A stretch of DNA of 64,000 bases, from positions 248,001 to 312,000 of the forward strand of contig NZ_JAGSSY010000002.1 in NCBI RefSeq assembly GCF_018145655.1, read 5' to 3'. Of this stretch, positions 57,933 through 64,000 are shown piece by piece. The translations under genes were made by a program, and so were the position numbers. The stretch comes from Campylobacter anatolicus. Its GTDB lineage: Bacteria; Campylobacterota; Campylobacteria; Campylobacterales; Campylobacteraceae. A model generated the notes under the pieces. That model was given only the letters and a program-made list of their open reading frames with translations, was not told the DNA's origin and did no database searches. Within the stretch, counting starts at the first letter, position 1. Each line of letters begins with the position of its first letter.

Positions 57933-59420
57933 GTGGGTATTGGTGCTTATATCGCTATCGCAATATATTTTGGTCTTTTACTATTTATCGGTCGCTACTC
58001 TTATAATAAAAATGCAAATATGAATGAGTACTTGTTAGATAACCGCTCACTAGGACCTGTCGTGACGGCACTGAGTGCTGGGGCTAGTGATATGAGTGGT
58101 TGGATGTTGCTTGGAGTGCCAGGTGCTTTGTATGCTACTGGTATCGCAAATACTTGGATGATTTTGGGGCTGATTGTAGGTGCGTATTGTAATTACTTAT
58201 TTTTAGCAAAGAGGCTTCGTGTCTATACGGAGGTCGCAAGTGATAGTATAACGATACCTGATTTTTTAGAAAATCGTTTTAAAGACCGTACTAAAATCTT
58301 ACGTATAGTCTCAGGGCTTGTTATACTCGTATTTTTTACGATTTATGTAGCAAGTGGCATAATTGCAGGCGGTAAAAGTTTTGAGAGCTTTTTTGGATTA
58401 CCATTTGTTTATGGGGCATTATTTACACTGATGATAGTTGTTTTTTACACATTTTTTGGGGGATTTCGTGCGGTTTGTATAACAGATGCGTTTCAAGGCA
58501 CGCTTATGTTTATAGTGCTTGTAGCAATCCCAACAGTAGCGTATTTTAGCCTTGATCTACCAAGTGATACAAATTTAATAAAAGAGATAATAAAACTAAA
58601 ACCTCAGCACTTTGACTTATTTGCAGGACAGAGTTTTTGGGGAATTTTAGGACTTATGGCATGGGGATTTGGCTACTTTGGTCAACCACATATTATAGTT
58701 AGATTTATGGCGATACGTAGCTCAAAAGAACTCGCACAGGCTCGTCGTATAGGCATCGGCTGGATGGCGATAGGGCTACTTGGTGCTGTTATAAGTGGAC
58801 TTGTAGGGCTTGTATATTTTTCCACTTGCGGTGGTCTGAGTGATCCTGAGACGGTGTTTTTAAAGCTTGGAGAGACACTATTTCCTTCATTTTTCTTAGG
58901 CATCATCATCTCAGCTGTTTTAGCTGCCATTATGAGTACTGTTTCAAGTCAACTGCTTGTGAGTGCAAGCTCGGTTACAAAGGATTTTATCCTAGCATTT
59001 TATAAAAAAGATCTATCTGCTAGTATGCAAGTTGCCATCGGTAGATACGCTGTTGTCGTTGTTGCTATTATTGCTACATTTTTGGCATTTGTATCAAATG
59101 ATAACGTTTTAAACGTTGTAGGACACGCTTGGGCTGGGTTTGGTGCGAGTTTTGGACCGGTGTTGCTTTTTAGCCTTTATTGGAAGCGTATGAGTGCACT
59201 TGGAGCGTTAGCTGGTATGATATTTGGTGGTGCAACGGTGTTATTTTGGATAAGTTCAGGATTACATAAAGAGGTGTATGAAATACTACCAGGTATCATC
59301 GTATCAAGTATAGCTATCGTGGTTGTGAGTATCTGGGGCGATGCTATAAATAAGATGACGGCAGAGCCACATGAGCAGATAATAAAAGATGAATTTGATA
59401 AAATGAAAACTAGGCTTTAG
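57933..59420 (+). CDS. putP: Sodium/proline symporter
   Basis: PutP imports proline with Na+. The 495-residue protein has about 13 helices of the solute:sodium symporter family. The helix-2 motif GASDMSGWMLLGVPGALYATG (near 51) and the signature FGYFGQPHIIVRFMAIRSS (near 249-267) are those of PutP rather than pantothenate or sugar symporters, and AAIMSTVSSQLLVSAS (Na2-site Ser region, near 331-346) is conserved. The start is GTG with AAAGGA upstream. No putA is in the window. It is divergent from the amino-acid ABC operon and ended by a hairpin terminator. Confidence 0.95.
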   Translation: MGIGAYIAIAIYFGLLLFIGRYSYNKNANMNEYLLDNRSLGPVVTALSAGASDMSGWMLLGVPGALYATGIANTWMILGLIVGAYCNYLFLAKRLRVYTEVASDSITIPDFLENRFKDRTKILRIVSGLVILVFFTIYVASGIIAGGKSFESFFGLPFVYGALFTLMIVVFYTFFGGFRAVCITDAFQGTLMFIVLVAIPTVAYFSLDLPSDTNLIKEIIKLKPQHFDLFAGQSFWGILGLMAWGFGYFGQPHIIVRFMAIRSSKELAQARRIGIGWMAIGLLGAVISGLVGLVYFSTCGGLSDPETVFLKLGETLFPSFFLGIIISAVLAAIMSTVSSQLLVSASSVTKDFILAFYKKDLSASMQVAIGRYAVVVVAIIATFLAFVSNDNVLNVVGHAWAGFGASFGPVLLFSLYWKRMSALGALAGMIFGGATVLFWISSGLHKEVYEILPGIIVSSIAIVVVSIWGDAINKMTAEPHEQIIKDEFDKMKTRL

Positions 59421-59433
59421 CTGTTTGTTCTGC

Positions 59434-59463
59434 GAGTGCTTTTATTGTGTTAAGCACTCTTTG
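59434..59463 (+). terminator. Terminator after putP
   Basis: GAGTGCTT (59434-59441) and AAGCACTC (59452-59459) form an 8-bp stem with a 10-base loop followed by TTT, about 13 bases after the putP stop. Confidence 0.7.
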
Positions 59464-59819
59464 ATAAATGATTTAAAAATTTAAAATTATCTAACAATAC
59501 TTCACCTTTATTGCGTTCAGATTTTGAATCTTTGATTTTTAAATTTAACGTTTTGCTTTTAGTAGTTGCAGTTTTGTAGTATTGTAAACAAAAAGAACAA
59601 ATGGTAAAAATTTTTAATTCTTATCTCCTATTTTCAATGAAAAAACTTAGATAAATTAAAATTTTTTATAAGTAAATTGATGGATACGCAAGTATCTTAT
59701 TGGATGAGTAAAAATTCAAAAATCTTTGTAGGATGAAATAAAAATTTAGGGCATATAAAAGGTTGCATTTATAGCTTAAACACTTATGTGATAGCGTTTT
59801 TCGTAAAATAAAATTGTTG
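59464..59819. other. Gap without a recognised gene
   Basis: About 355 AT-rich bases between the convergent putP and mnmC genes, with no coding fragment or RNA gene that I recognise and no obvious terminator for mnmC. Confidence 0.5.
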
Positions 59820-61727
59820 CTAAATTTGACCTCGTTTTAACTGACGCACTAAAAACCTAGCCGAGTGAAGCTCGTCAAATAGCGACTTTTCTATGCATAG
59901 TGGTCGTTTTAATATAAGATCGCTTATCAGTTCTGCTCCAAGTATTGCTGTGCTTAGTCCACGTGAGCCGTGAGCAATATTTACAAAAACATTTGGCTCA
60001 TAAATGGCTAAGGCGTTGTCATTTTTGTGCTTATTCCAAAATAAATTTTTATAAATTTGTCTATATGCCGTTTCATCGTGCAACGCTCCGATGATAGGGA
60101 AGCGGTCGCTACTATAACTGCGGTAACCCACTTTTGCCCCCATAATTTGTGGCTTTTCTCCTTGTAAAAATTCACTAACTGAGCTTAAATTTTCATTATT
60201 GTCTGCATCTCGTGGCTCATCATAATACTCATTTCTAGCGTATGTAGCACCGATGATTTGTGTGCCATTTATGGCTGGACAGATGTAGCCTTTTGCACTT
60301 AATGGTGTGTCGTTATTTAAGAGTGGTTTTATGTGAGTTACTTGCCCACGCACTGAGCTGATTGGCAAATTTTTAAATATTTTTATACTCTCGCTACCTG
60401 TGGCAAATATCAAAATATCGGTCTTTATACTTTTTTGAGCTTTAAATTTAACGCTTATTTGACCATTTTTAAGGTGATGATGGCTTTTGTATTGGTGATT
60501 TAGCAAGATATTAAAATTTCTTGCTAGGGATTTGCAGAGTTTATGTGGTTGCACGGTTGCCCCATTTTTGATAAACATTGCAGGATATGGCTTTGCATTT
60601 GCGTCAAATTTAAGCACTTCGTTTGCTTGTATTTGTAGCCAGTGAGCGTAGCGTTTATATAGATGCTCATCATAGGCATACTCAACACAACCGTTAAATT
60701 TAATAAGATTTTGTCTAGAATTTTGTTTATAAAATCTAACTGCTTGCAAAAACGCATTTATATGCATACGCCCAAGTGCAACACTAGGCTGTGTAATGAG
60801 AGGCATAAGTGCCCCACAAACGTTACCCGAACCATTTTGTGCAACGCCATCTCTTGCTTCTGCGATGATGACATGAAAGCCATTTTGTATAAAATTAAAA
60901 GCAGTTGCAAGCCCAGCTATACCAGCCCCAATTATAAGTGCGGTTGGCTTTTTGACTTTGTAGTTATTTTGTAAAAATGCTGATAAATTTTTATTTGTAA
61001 AAAGATTTTGAGTAATTCCATTTGTGCTAAAATATGGGCGTGAAATTTGTATATTTTTTTCACGCAAGATAGCGTGGCTCATATGACGCTTTTTGCCGTA
61101 TCCCTCTCGTAACTCTAGCTCAAAGCCAAACTGAGTAAATCTATCACGAACTACTCTAGCACAAGAATATGTCCGCACGACACCGCCTAGTCGCGTGAGT
61201 CGTGCGATATGTGTAAAAACTTTTTGGCTCCACATATCTGCATTTTTACTCGGTGCAAAGCCATCCATAAACCACACATCCGCTTCAAAATCAAGCTCGG
61301 TTATCATCTCGTTTATCTCACCAAAGCAGAGATCAAGTGTGATATTTGGGCTAAATTTAATGCGGTGTAAGCCACTGATGAGCGGTGGATAGAGTTTTAT
61401 TAAATGAGCGTTTAAAGCCTTAAAAACATCTAAGTGTTTATAAATTTTAGCCAAGTCATCTGTGTTTATCGGATTTGCTTCAATGCTTACAAAGTGTAGT
61501 TTTTTATGGCTGTTTTTAAATTTATTTGCGAGTGTAAGAAAATTTAGCCCAGCACCAAACCCTGCTTCAGCTACGATAAAGCTATCCTTGTCGCCCCAGA
61601 TCTCATCAATTGCTGTAGCAAAGACATACTCGCTCTCACTCCAAGGTTTATCTGTGTTAAAATAAATATCGTCAAATTTCTCACTAAAGGCTATCTTGCC
61701 CTTAAAACTCACTTTGGCACTTTTCAT
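59820..61727 (-). CDS. mnmC: Bifunctional tRNA mnm5s2U biosynthesis protein MnmC
   Basis: MnmC completes the 5-methylaminomethyl-2-thiouridine modification at tRNA wobble position 34. The 635-residue protein has both parts in the usual order. The N-terminal SAM-dependent methyltransferase (about 1-240) has FIVAEAGFGAGLNFL (near 53) and DVWFMDGFAPSKNADMWS (near 152-169). The C-terminal FAD oxidoreductase begins at TALIIGAGIAGLATAFNFIQNGF (near 262) and ends with NIAHGSRGLSTAILGAELI. It overlaps the downstream-oriented upstream gene (amidase) by four bases, so the two are co-transcribed. Confidence 0.95.
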   Translation of the reverse strand: MKSAKVSFKGKIAFSEKFDDIYFNTDKPWSESEYVFATAIDEIWGDKDSFIVAEAGFGAGLNFLTLANKFKNSHKKLHFVSIEANPINTDDLAKIYKHLDVFKALNAHLIKLYPPLISGLHRIKFSPNITLDLCFGEINEMITELDFEADVWFMDGFAPSKNADMWSQKVFTHIARLTRLGGVVRTYSCARVVRDRFTQFGFELELREGYGKKRHMSHAILREKNIQISRPYFSTNGITQNLFTNKNLSAFLQNNYKVKKPTALIIGAGIAGLATAFNFIQNGFHVIIAEARDGVAQNGSGNVCGALMPLITQPSVALGRMHINAFLQAVRFYKQNSRQNLIKFNGCVEYAYDEHLYKRYAHWLQIQANEVLKFDANAKPYPAMFIKNGATVQPHKLCKSLARNFNILLNHQYKSHHHLKNGQISVKFKAQKSIKTDILIFATGSESIKIFKNLPISSVRGQVTHIKPLLNNDTPLSAKGYICPAINGTQIIGATYARNEYYDEPRDADNNENLSSVSEFLQGEKPQIMGAKVGYRSYSSDRFPIIGALHDETAYRQIYKNLFWNKHKNDNALAIYEPNVFVNIAHGSRGLSTAILGAELISDLILKRPLCIEKSLFDELHSARFLVRQLKRGQI

Positions 61728-63190
61728 CTATTTTTTACAAAATATGTATCTACACCGTTAGCGATACCTGTTGCTAAAGCTTTTTGATATGCATCATCGT
61801 AGAGCATTTTTCCTTCAGTTGGATGTGTGATATAGCCGATTTCTACTAAAACCGCAGGCATAAGGGCACCTACAAGCACCCAAAATGGTGCCTCTCTGAC
61901 ACCTCCATCACTTGCGTTATAAACTTTTCTAGCACCTGTTAAAATTTCTCTTTGTATATCGATACCTAGCTTATTTGAAGCGATTATCTTTTCGCGATTT
62001 AGTACGTTTAAAAATGTCTGTTGCGAGAAATAATTCATCTCTTCAATATCTGATTTATTCTCCAAAGCAGCAGCATTTTTGCTTCGTTCGCTTCGTGCAG
62101 GTGATAGGAAAAATGTCTCTATGCCATGCATACTCTTTGCTTTTGTCGCATTTGGAGCAGCGTTTGCGTGGATAGAGACGAAAAGATCGGCATTTTTATC
62201 ATTTGCAAATTTTGTGCGTGAGCGTAAGTTTATAAAAGTGTCATTTGTGCGTGTGTAATGCACTTTGTATCCGCGTGATTTGAGTATTTCGCCAAGTTTT
62301 TTGCCTACATTTAATACAGCGATTTTCTCTTTTAATTTGCCATTTACTGCACCCGGGTCGCTTCCACCATGTCCAGGATCTATGACTACAGTTTTTGAGT
62401 TTTTTGTATGTGTAGGCGGTTTGATAGTGGTATTTTTAGTGATTTGCGTCTGTTTTTTAAGTGTATCGTTTTGTGCGTTTTTATCTTTTATGTTTTTATT
62501 GAGGGTTTTTACTGTCTCTTTTGATATGAAATTTTCCACTCCGATCTTTAGTTTATTATCCACAACATCGGCACTTATCGTCTTTTGTTCTTTGTCGCTA
62601 AAAACTATTCGTATAGTGCTTTTATCAAATTGGGCTATGCGGATCTCATCTACTATAAAATTTTTATATGTTAGGCTTTTGCCGTTTAATATACCATTTA
62701 TATTTATGATATTTCTAAAATTTTCTTTTGTATTTAGTGATGAGATATTAAGCCAGTTTGAGTTTAGATTTTTATTAAATTTAAGCACCAGCTCGTTATC
62801 GCCTTTTGTTGCACTGAGTAGATAAAGTGGCTTTTTATCATTGTTTGTATCTGTCTGTTTTGTAATATTTCTCGTGTTTTTATCTTTTGTATTATTTGTA
62901 GAGTTTGCTTTGCTTAGTTTTGCTAGGTCTGCTTCGTAGCCACTCGCATCTAAATTTAGCTCATGTGAGCTTTTTATCAGTCTTTCAAGACTTTGCTTTT
63001 GTAAATTTTTATTATTTTTGATTATCGCATTGACATAAATTTGTTTTATATCGTTGTGAAAATTTTTCTTTATAGCCTTTGAAGCAGTAGCAAAATTCTT
63101 ATCGAAATTTGCAAATACTTTGTCATTTGCACCACATACAACACCAAAAGCAAGTAAAAATATAAATAAAAATTTAGTTATTTTCACCAT
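61724..63190 (-). CDS. N-acetylmuramoyl-L-alanine amidase (AmiA/B/C type)
   Basis: A periplasmic zinc amidase that cleaves the peptide from septal peptidoglycan to separate daughter cells. The 488-residue product has a signal peptide (about 1-20, ending VVCGA), a linker with an AMIN-like beta domain (about 120-235), a low-complexity Lys/Thr/Asn stretch, and a C-terminal Amidase_3 domain. That domain shows VVIDPGHGGSDPGAVNG (zinc His, near 270), LFVSIHANAAPN (second His, near 338), the helix region with Glu and VLVEIGYITHP (catalytic Glu near 463). It overlaps the next gene by 17 bases and mnmC by four. Confidence 0.93.
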   Translation of the reverse strand: MVKITKFLFIFLLAFGVVCGANDKVFANFDKNFATASKAIKKNFHNDIKQIYVNAIIKNNKNLQKQSLERLIKSSHELNLDASGYEADLAKLSKANSTNNTKDKNTRNITKQTDTNNDKKPLYLLSATKGDNELVLKFNKNLNSNWLNISSLNTKENFRNIININGILNGKSLTYKNFIVDEIRIAQFDKSTIRIVFSDKEQKTISADVVDNKLKIGVENFISKETVKTLNKNIKDKNAQNDTLKKQTQITKNTTIKPPTHTKNSKTVVIDPGHGGSDPGAVNGKLKEKIAVLNVGKKLGEILKSRGYKVHYTRTNDTFINLRSRTKFANDKNADLFVSIHANAAPNATKAKSMHGIETFFLSPARSERSKNAAALENKSDIEEMNYFSQQTFLNVLNREKIIASNKLGIDIQREILTGARKVYNASDGGVREAPFWVLVGALMPAVLVEIGYITHPTEGKMLYDDAYQKALATGIANGVDTYFVKNR

Positions 63191-64000
63191 TTATCAACTT
63201 TGCGAATAGCTCTTTTACGCTGATTATCTCTTTTAACTTATATCCGTTTGCTCCGGTGAAAAATAGTCCAGTCTCTTTACGTCCGCTAAAAGCGTCAAAC
63301 AATCTATCAGCTATGCAGTATCCCACTTCTTTTGCCTCTTTGCCACGTTGGCATGGGCTGACGCAGTTGCTTATACATTGGATCTTTGGTCCAAGTCTTT
63401 TTTGTACCAAATTTATTAAATTTGTGCGTATGCCACGAGCTGGGTAGCCCACTGGACTTTTTATAAGCTCAATATCTTCTTCTTTTGCATTTAATATAAC
63501 CTCTTTAAAGCCTATATCAGCATCACATTCGTGAGTACCGATGAAGCGAGTACCCATCTGAACACCATCTGCTCCCAGAGCCATAACTTTATCAATATCA
63601 TTTTTGTCCCAAATCCCGCCAGCTGCGATAAGTGGGAAATCTCCCCACTCTTTTATCTCATCTTTGACTGGTTTTATTAAATTTTCTAGCTGATATTTAG
63701 GATCTAAACACTGCTCATAGGTAAAACCTTGATGTCCTCCGCTAAGCGGTCCTTCTAGTACCACAGCATCTGGTAGCTTGTTATAGCGTTGCGTCCAACG
63801 TTTGCAGATGATTTTTAAAGCTTTTGCACTTGAGACGATAGGTACAAGGGCGACGTGTTTGAAATTTTGTGTAAATTCAGGCAGATTTGTAGGTAGTCCT
63901 GCACCGGATACTATGATATTAATCCCTGCTTCGCAAGCATCTTTAACAACCCTCGCATAGTCATTTGCTGCATACATTATGTTTGCACCAAGTGGGCTAT
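63174..64000 (-). CDS. Nitronate monooxygenase-like flavoprotein (5' end beyond the window)
   Basis: The frame is open to the window edge (SPLGANIMYAANDYARVV), so the N-terminus is missing. The visible 275 residues match the FMN-binding TIM barrel of the nitronate monooxygenase/enoyl-reductase-like NPD family: IIVSGAGLPTNLPEF, the catalytic-His region VLEGPLSGGHQGF, PLIAAGGIWDKNDIDKVMALGADGVQMGTRF (key part AAGGI and GADGVQMGTRF). A distinctive C-terminal Cys cluster CISNCVSPCQRGKEAKEVGYC is present, with a possible metal-site role. Its 3' end overlaps the amidase start. The true substrate is not known. Confidence 0.88.
   Translation of the reverse strand, partial: SPLGANIMYAANDYARVVKDACEAGINIIVSGAGLPTNLPEFTQNFKHVALVPIVSSAKALKIICKRWTQRYNKLPDAVVLEGPLSGGHQGFTYEQCLDPKYQLENLIKPVKDEIKEWGDFPLIAAGGIWDKNDIDKVMALGADGVQMGTRFIGTHECDADIGFKEVILNAKEEDIELIKSPVGYPARGIRTNLINLVQKRLGPKIQCISNCVSPCQRGKEAKEVGYCIADRLFDAFSGRKETGLFFTGANGYKLKEIISVKELFAKLINGENN

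Overview
This window is a low-GC epsilonproteobacterial chromosome segment, almost certainly Campylobacter. The evidence is the protein families (FlgS, a CZB-domain chemoreceptor, a small SelW-like selenoprotein, a CopA/HMA pair) and gene orders I recall from C. jejuni: purD-RDD-hypothetical-pnp, atpE next to two tandem Na+ symporters, oadA(pycB)/pckA near argH, and HIT | pheS-pheT-aroA-ispH-rpsA-hypothetical-serA. TTG/GTG starts, ATGA overlaps and AAAGGA-type ribosome sites are frequent. I cannot name the species. There are no rRNAs, CRISPR arrays, complete insertion sequences or prophages. I found no convincing multi-gene undescribed system; the most distinctive item is a short selenoprotein gene.

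Layout. 1-7.9 kb: purD, an RDD membrane protein, lptD, a PRTase-like protein, pnp and a Usp protein, close-packed on the plus strand. 8-24 kb: tRNA-Leu(GAG) and atpE (minus), then a sodium/organic-acid block: two NSS symporters, TRAP subunits DctQM without DctP, the Na+ pump oadG-oadA-oadB, pckA, a dead C69 dipeptidase, a DAACS symporter with an Asp/Glu racemase, and dctA on the opposite strand. 24-31 kb: cyclophilin, YebC, GNAT protein, small HMA protein, copA, a TorD-like protein and argH. 31-43 kb: chemoreceptor, HIT protein, pheS-pheT-aroA-ispH-rpsA-(hypothetical)-serA-efp. 43-48 kb: a divergent pair (SelW-like selenoprotein and DJ-1 protein), an RRM protein and dnaE. 49-54 kb: isochorismatase-like hydrolase, flgS and a DUF234/PD-(D/E)XK protein in one overlapping minus-strand operon, with a class V aminotransferase divergent from it. 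53-64 kb: a polar amino-acid ABC transporter operon ending in thiD-thiE, putP, mnmC, an N-acetylmuramoyl-L-alanine amidase and a nitronate monooxygenase-like gene cut by the window end.

How the genes fit together. OadGAB can export Na+ while decarboxylating oxaloacetate, and PckA links oxaloacetate to PEP; five nearby secondary carriers plus PutP could spend the Na+ gradient on amino acids and C4-dicarboxylates. The ATP synthase c subunit looks H+-type, so the Na+ cycle is probably for transport. This fits an asaccharolytic amino-acid/organic-acid user.

Gene decay is visible. About 1.1 kb after pckA holds a multiply frameshifted C69 dipeptidase. A 46-bp exact inverted copy of the atpE 5' end lies beyond the tRNA. 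Several 0.3-1.0 kb gaps (13.4-14.2, 28.6-29.3, 30.7-31.0 and 48.1-49.1 kb) contain stop-riddled sequence without a recognisable gene.
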